Of a stretch of DNA of 40,713 bases, positions 26,980-34,049 are shown piece after piece. The position numbers were made by a program, and so were the translations under genes. The notes under the pieces are model-generated. The model did not search any database and was not told where the DNA came from. It saw only the letters and a program-made list of their open reading frames with translations. The DNA lies in contig CAZBUP010000008.1 of NCBI GenBank assembly GCA_964495145.1, positions 1 to 40,713 on the forward strand, written 5' to 3'. The number at the start of each line of letters is the position of its first letter. Positions within the stretch are counted from its first letter, which is position 1. The DNA comes from UBA6120 sp964495145. Lineage in GTDB: Bacteria; Bacillota_I; Bacilli_A; RFN20; CAG-826.

Positions 26980-28200
26980 ATGAACGGATTGAACTGGGTG
27001 ATCTTGGCGGTCGATTGGCCCGTCTATTTGATATTCGGGGTTTTGCTGGTCTTGATCGTGGGCGGATTCGCCTTCATCCTCGTCAAGATGCCCAAGGCCA
27101 GCTCCGGAATGCTCCATAACGAAGACTATGAGAAGTTGGGCAAGCTGGAAAATAAGATGGACGCGCTTGAAAAAAACCTGCCCGACAAGGTCAAAATCAC
27201 GATTGGCGAAGCGCAGCAGGAATACCTGTCGAAGCAAGTCACGGCCCAAACCGAATACCTAGCCAAGCAAGTTGACGTCCAAAAAAGCCTTCTAGACCAA
27301 CTGAACAGCCAATTCAAGGCCATCAGCGACAACGTCGCTTCGCGGCTTGAAGCCGGATTCAAAACCACGCATGAAACGGTGTCCGAGGTCAATAAGCAAC
27401 TCGGGTCCATCGCCAAGACGCAGGACGCCTTGTCGGCCGTGTCCGGCGAAGTGACGAGCCTGCGGCGCGTGCTTGAAGGCAACCAGTCCCGGGGCCAATT
27501 CGGCGAATACACGCTGGAGACCATCGTCCGCAGCGTATTCGGCGAGGAAGTCAAAGACGTCTATGATTTCCAAAAGAACCTCGACAATCCCGCCCACAAA
27601 ACGATTCGACCCGACGTGACCATTTATCTCCCGGAGCCGGAAAAACACCTATGCATCGATTCCAAGTTTCCGTTTAGAAGCTATCAAGAATTGTTTGAGA
27701 CCGGGCAAAACGACAAGGCCCTGTTGAATAAATTCAAAAATGAATTGCTGTTGCATGTCCGCAAGGTCCGGGACGATTACGTCATCGAAGGGGTGACGGC
27801 GCCTTATGCCTTGCTGTTCATACCGAGCGACGGCATCTTCGCCTATGTGCACGTCCACTTGTTCGACGTGGTCGAAAGCGCCTATCGGGCCAACGTCATC
27901 ATCGTCTCGCCTTCGACCCTGCAGCCGATCTTGGCCACGGTCAACCTATTGCGGCTTGACCGAAAACGGGCCGAGAGCGTGGCCGAGTTGAACGAGAAGA
28001 TCAAAAAGCTCGCGGTCCAATTCGCCAAATTCGACGACGAATGGGAAAAAATGGCCGGCAATCTCCGCAGGACTTTGAACAGCGTCGACGAGATCGACAC
28101 CCGGGCTCGGGGCTTGTCGCGGGCGTTTGTCAGCATCCAAAAAATCGAAGACGACAAAGAAATAAAAGAAAATGGCTCTCATATTGAAATGAATGAATGA
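26980..28200 (+). CDS. rmuC: RmuC-family DNA recombination protein
   Basis: The 406-residue protein begins with a membrane anchor (residues about 16-35, LIFGVLLVLIVGGFAFILV), continues with a coiled coil (about 45-145) rich in Lys, Glu and Gln, and then has the RmuC domain: GQFGEYTLETIVRSVF, TIRPDVTIYLPEPEKHLCID, SKFPFRSYQEL and HVHLFDVVESAYRANVIIVS. RmuC proteins are nuclease-fold proteins that limit DNA inversions and rearrangements; the biochemical activity is not well defined. It has its own promoter and lies divergent to the Y-family polymerase operon. I see no strong terminator after it. Confidence 0.93.
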   Translation: MNGLNWVILAVDWPVYLIFGVLLVLIVGGFAFILVKMPKASSGMLHNEDYEKLGKLENKMDALEKNLPDKVKITIGEAQQEYLSKQVTAQTEYLAKQVDVQKSLLDQLNSQFKAISDNVASRLEAGFKTTHETVSEVNKQLGSIAKTQDALSAVSGEVTSLRRVLEGNQSRGQFGEYTLETIVRSVFGEEVKDVYDFQKNLDNPAHKTIRPDVTIYLPEPEKHLCIDSKFPFRSYQELFETGQNDKALLNKFKNELLLHVRKVRDDYVIEGVTAPYALLFIPSDGIFAYVHVHLFDVVESAYRANVIIVSPSTLQPILATVNLLRLDRKRAESVAELNEKIKKLAVQFAKFDDEWEKMAGNLRRTLNSVDEIDTRARGLSRAFVSIQKIEDDKEIKENGSHIEMNE

Positions 28201-28209
28201 TTGCCATAG

Positions 28210-28215
28210 TATAAT
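28210..28215 (+). promoter_or_regulatory. Possible promoter of the CvpA-like gene
   Basis: A perfect TATAAT at 28210-28215 lies 40 bases before the ATG, but the best -35 (TTGAAA at 28184-28189) is 20 bases away, longer than usual. Confidence 0.4.
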
Positions 28216-28256
28216 AATCAATTGTTGGCTAATAACTTTGTATGAGGTAATGCTTT

Positions 28257-29093
28257 ATGGTTTTATCCGCGATCGTTGAACAAATCCTAGGTGCCGTATT
28301 CGGATTCCAATATCTGGTCGACATCATCCTCGGCATTTTTCTTTTAGTGGCGCTTGGCATCGGCGTATCCCGCGGCGTTTGGCGCTCGTTGTGGCGTCTC
28401 ATCTTCATTATCTTAGTATTAGTCCTCGTCAAAGTGTTTGCCCTTGAAGCTTTGACCGAATTCGTGAATGCCGGCTTTTGGCAGATGACCGGCATGGGCA
28501 TCACCATGGATCTTGGCGGAACCCCATACACCTTCACCTCGATTCAAGAACTTGTCGCCGGCGTGTCCGCCTATGCGGAAGGGGTCGGCACCTTGAACGG
28601 CTCCTCGATCTTTGCCGACGCCGATTTCCTGGTAGCCTTCTCGCTCGGGCTTTCGCGCATGCTCGGTTGGCTGATCGTCGTCTTGGCGACCATGGTCGTC
28701 ACATGGATCGTTTCCGGTTTCCTCTGGCTCATCTTGTGGGGACCCTTGCTTAAGTCCGTCAAGAAGAAGAAAGTCAAATTCCTGGGCGCCGTGCTCGGGT
28801 TGGCCCAAGGCTATATCTATGCGTTGGTGATGGCTATTTCCTTCAGCCCGATTTTAGGCGCCGTCGCCGCCATCGACAACCCCATCGAAGCCCCGTATCA
28901 AATCGGCTCCGTCTATCCGTTGATCGCCTCGGGTCTGCGCCCGGAGAATTCCTTGCTCATGAGCATCACCGATGTCAGCAACCCATTCGGCTTCTTCACC
29001 GAAGTGATCACCTTTGAATACGACGGCGATACTTACAACATCGGCCAAGCTTTAGCCGATTTCATCAACGCGACCGAAACCCCGGCAGCGTAA
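28257..29093 (+). CDS. CvpA-like integral membrane protein
   Basis: The 278-residue protein has about four transmembrane segments: residues 18-36 (LVDIILGIFLLVALGIGVS), 43-62, 136-160 (GWLIVVLATMVVTWIVSGF) and 175-200. The stretch KFLGAVLGLAQGYIYALVMA, after a lysine-rich loop, resembles the 'RxLGaxxGlxkG' region of CvpA family proteins. CvpA homologues are membrane proteins tied to colicin V export or cell-surface integrity, with unclear biochemistry. A loop of about 60 residues separates helices 2 and 3 and contains TFTSIQELVAGVSAYAEG. The C-terminal 70 residues are soluble. Its GAGGTAA site lies eight bases from the ATG. Confidence 0.55.
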   Translation: MVLSAIVEQILGAVFGFQYLVDIILGIFLLVALGIGVSRGVWRSLWRLIFIILVLVLVKVFALEALTEFVNAGFWQMTGMGITMDLGGTPYTFTSIQELVAGVSAYAEGVGTLNGSSIFADADFLVAFSLGLSRMLGWLIVVLATMVVTWIVSGFLWLILWGPLLKSVKKKKVKFLGAVLGLAQGYIYALVMAISFSPILGAVAAIDNPIEAPYQIGSVYPLIASGLRPENSLLMSITDVSNPFGFFTEVITFEYDGDTYNIGQALADFINATETPAA

Positions 29094-29114
29094 CCGCTTT
29101 CATTTCGATGAAGT

Positions 29115-29144
29115 AAAAAGACCATTATTTAATGGTCTTTTTTT
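29115..29144 (+). terminator. Terminator after the CvpA-like gene
   Basis: AAAAGACCATTA and TAATGGTCTTTT form a long near-perfect stem with a tiny apical loop and a run of Ts. The symmetric A- and T-tracts would let it work on either strand. Confidence 0.9.
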
Positions 29145-29189
29145 ATGTCGAAAAGGGCGTTCGACCCCTATGATTTGCCCTCGGGCGCG

Positions 29190-29198
29190 TGTTAAAAT
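29190..29198 (+). promoter_or_regulatory. Promoter of the hydrogenase operon, extended -10
   Basis: TGTTAAAAT at 29190-29198 is an extended -10. Transcription should begin about seven bases further on, at or next to the ATG at 29205; there is no Shine-Dalgarno sequence, so the message may be leaderless. Confidence 0.55.
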
Positions 29199-29204
29199 CA
29201 AAAC

Positions 29205-29780
29205 ATGAATGAAAACCTAAACGGCGCCATCCGTCGCGTCACACTTACGGGTATCCTTTTAGCCCTGCTCGTCGGCGGGCAGATATTGCTCGGTTTGATC
29301 GGCGCGCCGTTATCGCAGTACATCGTCGGAAGCTGGGTCAATTTGATCATTGGGGTCACCGCCTTGACGATCGGCTGGCCCTTTGCTTTGTTTCTGGCAT
29401 TGGTTTCCCCATTTCTGGCTTTCATACTAGGCATTGCCCCGCCCTTCATCGAATTCGCCCCGTTCATTGCTTTGGGAAACGGATTGTTCGCCCTCTGCTT
29501 GTATTTCATCCACAAAATCAAAATGCCGGAGCGGTTCCGAGTGGCCTGGGGCCTTCTGGCGGTCACCGTCGCCGCCGGATTGAAGACCACCCTTCTTTAC
29601 ACGACCATCGTCTTGTTGATCATGCCGACCTTGAATTTACTGCCGGCCCAGTCCGCGGCTTTCACGACGGTGTTTTCCGTCAATCAACTAATGACCGCAT
29701 TAATCGGAGGCGCGCTCGCCGTCTTGAGTAATATGCCGCTGAAACGCGCCCTCGATTATCGAAAAGGAGTTCGAAAATGA
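29205..29780 (+). CDS. ECF transporter S-component-like membrane protein
   Basis: The 191-residue protein is strongly hydrophobic, with about five or six membrane spans: VTLTGILLALLVGGQILLGL, YIVGSWVNLIIGVTALTIGW, FALFLALVSPFLAFILGIA, APFIALGNGLFALCLYFI, WGLLAVTVAAGLKTTLLYTT and a C-terminal one near GGALAVLSN. The size, span count and 'TG/ALLxALxxxG' first helix resemble S components of ECF vitamin transporters, but the substrate cannot be read. It is the first gene of the hydrogenase operon; its stop overlaps hydC (ATGA), so it is translationally linked to the complex. It could supply a cofactor such as a flavin, which is inference. Confidence 0.55.
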   Translation: MNENLNGAIRRVTLTGILLALLVGGQILLGLIGAPLSQYIVGSWVNLIIGVTALTIGWPFALFLALVSPFLAFILGIAPPFIEFAPFIALGNGLFALCLYFIHKIKMPERFRVAWGLLAVTVAAGLKTTLLYTTIVLLIMPTLNLLPAQSAAFTTVFSVNQLMTALIGGALAVLSNMPLKRALDYRKGVRK

Positions 29781-30280
29781 AACCGTTATCCGAACATGCC
29801 AAAAAACGCCTCGATGAAATCATTGAACAGCACCGCGACATGAAAACGCCGCTGATGATGATCTTGAGCGCCTTCCAAAAGGAATTCGGCTATGTGCCGC
29901 TGGAAGTCCAAGAAATCATCTCCAAGCGCTTGGACATCCCGGTGGCCGAAATATATGGCATCGTGACCTTCTATTCGATGTTTTCCTTGAAACCCAAGGG
30001 CAAATACGTCATCGGCATCTGCCTCGGCACTGCCTGTTACGTACAAAACGCCCAACAAATCGCCAACCGGCTCGAAGAAATTCTCGGCATCAAGCCGGGT
30101 CAAACTACCAGCGACGGCTTATTCACGATTGACATTTTGCGATGCCTGGGCGCCTGCGCCTTGGCCCCGGTCATGGTCATCAATGGTAAAATACTGCCGC
30201 GCGTGAAGGTCAATGACCTCCAACGGATCATCGACGAATACGTGAAAATGGAGGCCGCCACCCATGAAGCCAGTCACTAA
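29777..30280 (+). CDS. hydC: NADH-linked hydrogenase, NuoE-like subunit (HydC)
   Basis: The 167-residue protein matches the thioredoxin-like [2Fe-2S] NuoE family: PLEVQEIISKRLDIP, EIYGIVTFYSMF, then four cysteines in CLGTACYVQNA and ILRCLGACALAPVMVING that hold one [2Fe-2S] cluster. The strong AAGGAG site precedes the ATG. In electron-bifurcating hydrogenases this subunit (HydC) passes electrons between the NuoF-like flavin subunit and the hydrogenase. The stop overlaps the next gene by 17 bases, and the gene order HydC-HydB-HydA is the standard one. Confidence 0.93.
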   Translation: MKPLSEHAKKRLDEIIEQHRDMKTPLMMILSAFQKEFGYVPLEVQEIISKRLDIPVAEIYGIVTFYSMFSLKPKGKYVIGICLGTACYVQNAQQIANRLEEILGIKPGQTTSDGLFTIDILRCLGACALAPVMVINGKILPRVKVNDLQRIIDEYVKMEAATHEASH

Positions 30281-32135
30281 CATCGCCGAATTCAAACAGC
30301 TGCTCGCCACTTCAAAAGCCGCTTTTCAAAATTTGATTCACGGCGACCAAAAAGTCGTCTTCGTCTGCGGCGATACCGGCTGCTTGGCCAGCCATTCGAG
30401 CGACATCAAGGAAAAACTCGACGAATTGGTGCGCCTCGAAGGACTCCAAGACCAAATCAAGATTATGTACGCCGGATGTTTCGGCTTATGTTCCCAAGGC
30501 CCTTTCATTCGCGTTTATCCCAAAGGAACCCTTTACCGCTTGGTCAAACCAAGCGACGCCGCCTTGATCTTCGAGAAGGATCTAAAGGGTAACGGCATCG
30601 TCGAAAGCCTGGTCTTCAAAGATCCGATTACCGGTACCTTGTACCCGACCCAAGACCAAATCCCGTTTTACCAAAAGCAAAAAGCCATCGCCATGGTCGA
30701 TTTTGCCACGATCGAACCCGATAATATCGACCATTACATGGGCATCGGTGGTTACGAAGCCCTGGCTCACGTGCTTGAAAACATGAACGGGGAGCAAGTC
30801 ATCCAGACGGCCCTCGATTCCGGTTTGCGCGGCCGCGGCGGCGGGGGATACCCGACCGGCGTCAAATGGCGCTACGCCCGGATGCAGGCCGATCCGGAGA
30901 AATATTTGATTTGCAACCTCGATGAAGGCGATCCCGGCGCGTTCATGGACCGAGCCATCGCCGAACGGACCCCGCATATCATCCTCGAAGGGATGATGAT
31001 CGCCGCCTATGGCATCGGCGCCATCCGCGGATTCATTTATGTCCGAGCCGAATACCCAACCGCCTCCAAGCGGCTTCAGGAAGCGATTGAGTTATTAAGG
31101 AATATGCACCTGCTCGGGGACCATATCCTGGGCACCGATTTCTCGTTTGACATCGAAATCCGCGTCGGAGCCGGCGCTTTCGTCTGCGGTGAAGAAACCG
31201 CCCTCATGAGTTCAATTGAAGGCAAACGGGGCATGCCCCGGTCCAAACCGCCTTTCCCGGCCGTCAAAGGCCTCTGGGGCCATCCCACCATTATCAACAA
31301 CGTGGAAACCTTTGCCAACATCCCCTATATCTACCGTCCCGGGGGTTTGGCCAAATACCAGGCCATCGGCACCGAAAAATCCAAAGGAACCAAAGTATTC
31401 TCGCTGGCCGGCAAAGTCAAAAACGTCGGCTTGGTCGAAGTTCCGATGGGCACGACGCTGCGCGAATTGGTGTTTGACATCGGCGGCGGGATTGAAAACG
31501 GCAAAAAATTCAAAGCGATCCAAACCGGCGGTCCCTCCGGGGGCTGTTTGGTCGAAGAAGATTTGGACACCCCCATCGACTTTGACAATCTGATCGCTCG
31601 CGGCTCGATGATGGGATCGGGCGGCGCCATCGTCATGGACGAAGACAACTGCATGGTCGACGTAGCCCGTTTCTATTTGGAATTCATCTGCGACGAATCG
31701 TGCGGCAAATGCACGCCGTGCCGAGTCGGCACCACTCGCATGAAGGAAATCCTCGACAAAATCGCCCAAGGCAAGGCCGAAATGGCCGATTTGACCACCT
31801 TGAAGGAATTGGCGCTGTTCATCAAAGACGCTTCCTTATGCGGCTTGGGCCAGACGGCCCCGAATCCGGTTTTGTCCACTTTAAATAAATTCTACGATGA
31901 ATACAAAGCCCATATCATTGACAAAACCTGTCCGGCAAAGGTCTGCAAAGACTTGCTGAAATATCACATCGATCCCGATCTATGCAAGAAGTGCGGGCTG
32001 TGCGCCGCCCATTGCCCGGTCGGCTGCATCACCGGGGTGCGCGGCAAAGAAGCGTTCGTGATCAATCAAGCCGCCTGCATCAAATGCGGCACCTGCCTAT
32101 CGAGCTGTCCGTTCGATGTCATTAGAAAGATATAG
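30264..32135 (+). CDS. hydB: NADH-linked hydrogenase, NuoF-like flavoprotein subunit (HydB)
   Basis: The 623-residue protein has three blocks. Residues 1-120 form a thioredoxin-like [2Fe-2S] domain (CGDTGCLAS and AGCFGLCSQGP). Residues 150-530 are the NuoF core with the FMN/NADH sites GLRGRGGGGYPTGVKW and CNLDEGDPGAFMDRAI, and a [4Fe-4S] site SCGKCTPCRVGTTRM. The C-terminus has two [4Fe-4S] ferredoxin motifs, DLCKKCGLCAAHCPVGCI and ACIKCGTCLSSCPFDVI. This extended form is the one found in bifurcating hydrogenases such as that of Thermotoga maritima; in these the flavin exchanges electrons with NAD and ferredoxin. Confidence 0.95.
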   Translation: MKPVTNIAEFKQLLATSKAAFQNLIHGDQKVVFVCGDTGCLASHSSDIKEKLDELVRLEGLQDQIKIMYAGCFGLCSQGPFIRVYPKGTLYRLVKPSDAALIFEKDLKGNGIVESLVFKDPITGTLYPTQDQIPFYQKQKAIAMVDFATIEPDNIDHYMGIGGYEALAHVLENMNGEQVIQTALDSGLRGRGGGGYPTGVKWRYARMQADPEKYLICNLDEGDPGAFMDRAIAERTPHIILEGMMIAAYGIGAIRGFIYVRAEYPTASKRLQEAIELLRNMHLLGDHILGTDFSFDIEIRVGAGAFVCGEETALMSSIEGKRGMPRSKPPFPAVKGLWGHPTIINNVETFANIPYIYRPGGLAKYQAIGTEKSKGTKVFSLAGKVKNVGLVEVPMGTTLRELVFDIGGGIENGKKFKAIQTGGPSGGCLVEEDLDTPIDFDNLIARGSMMGSGGAIVMDEDNCMVDVARFYLEFICDESCGKCTPCRVGTTRMKEILDKIAQGKAEMADLTTLKELALFIKDASLCGLGQTAPNPVLSTLNKFYDEYKAHIIDKTCPAKVCKDLLKYHIDPDLCKKCGLCAAHCPVGCITGVRGKEAFVINQAACIKCGTCLSSCPFDVIRKI

Positions 32136-32144
32136 GTGAGCACC

Positions 32145-33965
32145 ATGGAAATGATTACCGTCAAATTCGATGGCCAAGAATACCAAGTCCCGCGCTTTGC
32201 TTCGATTCTCGAAGCGGCCCGGAGCGTCGGTTTTGACATTCCGACCTTGTGCCATTATAAAGACCTGGTCGAAACCGGGGCTTGCCGCGTCTGTCTGGTC
32301 GAAGTCAAGGGCATGCGCGCCTTGACGACATCTTGCACCACCCCGGTCCACGAAGGGATGGAAGTCAACCTGCACTCGCCCCGGGTACTCCGGGCTCGGC
32401 GCCATAGCGTCGAATTGATTCTCTCCAATCACGTCAACGATTGCCTCCACTGCACGGCCAACGGCCGCTGCGAACTCCAAAAAGTCGCCGAGAAGTGCGG
32501 CGTGCGCGAAATCCCGTTCGAAGGCAAGATGACCACCCCGTCGATCGATCGGCTCTCGCCGAGCATTCGGCGCAACAGCTCCAAGTGCATCCTATGCGGC
32601 CGCTGCGTCGAGGTGTGCAAGAAAAGCCAAGGCATCGGCATCGTCGATTTCATCCATCGGGGTTTCGAAACGGTGATCGGCCCGGCCGAAAACCGGTCGT
32701 TGACCCAAGTGCCGTGCATTTACTGCGGTCAATGCGTCAACGTGTGCCCGACGGGGGCATTGTATGTCCATGAAGAAGTCCATCGGATTCAAAAAGCCCA
32801 AGTCGACGGCAAGCACGTCATCGTCCAAGTAGCCCCCGCGGTTCGGGCTTCCCTCGGCGAGGAATTCGACTTGCCCATCGGCACCCGGGTGACCGGCAAA
32901 ATGTGCTCTGCCTTGAAACGATTGGGTTTTGAGCGGGTTTATGACACCAATTTCACCGCCGACTTGACGGTCATGGAAGAAGGAACCGAACTCTTGGAGC
33001 GCTTGAAAAAGCACCTTAAGGGAGAACCAGTCTCCTTGCCGATGATCACTTCATGTTCGCCCGGCTGGGTCAATTACGCCGAATACAATTACCATGACGA
33101 CCTCGACCATTTGTCCACATGCAAATCGCCTCAACAGATGATGGGGGCTTTGGTCAAGTCGTACTATGCCGAAAAACAAGGCTTGCGCCCGGAAGACATC
33201 TTCATGGTGTCGGTCATGCCGTGCACGGCCAAGAAATACGAAAAGACGCGTCCCGAGATGCACCATGATACGTATGCCGACGTCGATGCGGTCATCACCA
33301 CCCGCGAATTGGGCGATTACATTAAATCGTGCGGCATCGACTTCATGAGTTTACCCGAGGGTGAATTCGACATGGATCTCCTCGGCGACTTCAGCGGAGC
33401 CGGGGCCTTGTTCGGCGTGACCGGAGGGGTGACCGAGGCCGCCCTTCGAACTGTCTATGCCTTGACCCAAGGCCGCGAATACGGCAAGGTCATCTTCGAA
33501 TCGATCCGCGGACTCAAAGGCATCAAGGAAGCCATCATTCCGCTTAAAAACGTCATCCTCGATGGAAAACGGTCCGGCATCGATCTCGAGCTGAAAATCG
33601 CCATCGCCAGTTCCATCAAAAACGCCAAGATATTGATGGACCAAGTCCACGCCGGACAAAGCCCTTATCATTTCATCGAAATCATGGGATGCCCCGGCGG
33701 TTGCATCAACGGCGGCGGCCAATCGTTCATCAAGCCGGGCTTATTGACTTTCCAAGAGAAAATCACCATGAACGATCTTTTGATGAAGCGAGCCCAAGCC
33801 ATTTATGACGAAGACGCCTCGCGGCCGATCCGTTCCGCCCACCTCAATCCGCTGATTCAAAACCTGTATCAGGATTTCCTCGGGGCTCCCAATAGCGAAC
33901 TGGCCCATAAGCTGCTCCATACCCATTATCACGCTCGGGTGCCGTTTCCCCGATTAGAAGACTAA
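32145..33965 (+). CDS. hydA: [FeFe]-hydrogenase catalytic subunit (HydA)
   Basis: I prefer ATG 32145, with AGGTGAG six bases upstream, to the GTG at 32136 that directly follows the hydB stop; this gives about 606 residues. Clusters in order: a NuoG-like [2Fe-2S] domain (LCHYKDLVETGACRVCLVEV), the His-Cys3 [4Fe-4S] site (HVNDCLHCTANGRCELQ), two ferredoxin [4Fe-4S] sites (CILCGRCVEVC, CIYCGQCVNVCPTGAL), and the H-cluster domain with L1 ITSCSPGW, L2 VMPCTAKKYE and L3 EIMGCPGGCINGGG. The C-terminal HTHY resembles the small-subunit domain. It reduces protons or oxidises H2. L1 has Ser where most enzymes have Cys. Maturases HydE, HydF and HydG are not in the window. Confidence 0.97.
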   Translation: MEMITVKFDGQEYQVPRFASILEAARSVGFDIPTLCHYKDLVETGACRVCLVEVKGMRALTTSCTTPVHEGMEVNLHSPRVLRARRHSVELILSNHVNDCLHCTANGRCELQKVAEKCGVREIPFEGKMTTPSIDRLSPSIRRNSSKCILCGRCVEVCKKSQGIGIVDFIHRGFETVIGPAENRSLTQVPCIYCGQCVNVCPTGALYVHEEVHRIQKAQVDGKHVIVQVAPAVRASLGEEFDLPIGTRVTGKMCSALKRLGFERVYDTNFTADLTVMEEGTELLERLKKHLKGEPVSLPMITSCSPGWVNYAEYNYHDDLDHLSTCKSPQQMMGALVKSYYAEKQGLRPEDIFMVSVMPCTAKKYEKTRPEMHHDTYADVDAVITTRELGDYIKSCGIDFMSLPEGEFDMDLLGDFSGAGALFGVTGGVTEAALRTVYALTQGREYGKVIFESIRGLKGIKEAIIPLKNVILDGKRSGIDLELKIAIASSIKNAKILMDQVHAGQSPYHFIEIMGCPGGCINGGGQSFIKPGLLTFQEKITMNDLLMKRAQAIYDEDASRPIRSAHLNPLIQNLYQDFLGAPNSELAHKLLHTHYHARVPFPRLED

Positions 33966-33982
33966 ATAGACAAGTTTTTCCT

Positions 33983-34012
33983 TATACAAACGAGTAATAA
34001 CAATGTTATTAT
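33983..34012 (+). promoter_or_regulatory. Putative promoter of the galactan locus
   Basis: TATACA at 33983-33988 and TATTAT at 34007-34012, 18 bases apart, lie 38 bases ahead of the galactanase ATG. TATATT at 34010-34015 is an alternative -10. Confidence 0.45.
33995..34011. promoter_or_regulatory. Operator-like palindrome at the galactanase promoter
   Basis: TAATAACA (33995-34002), a single central A, and TGTTATTA (34004-34011) form a perfect 17-base palindrome spanning the spacer and -10 region. It is placed where a repressor would block transcription. No regulator gene is adjacent, so the binder is unknown. Confidence 0.6.
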
Positions 34013-34049
34013 ATTTTTTGGAATACCTAAAAATAACAAGGAGAGCTTC

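Noticed and set aside
33995..34015. Reading the palindrome plus T-run as the hydA terminator
   Set aside because: The stem would be AT-only with at most six pairs once a loop is allowed; an operator role fits better.
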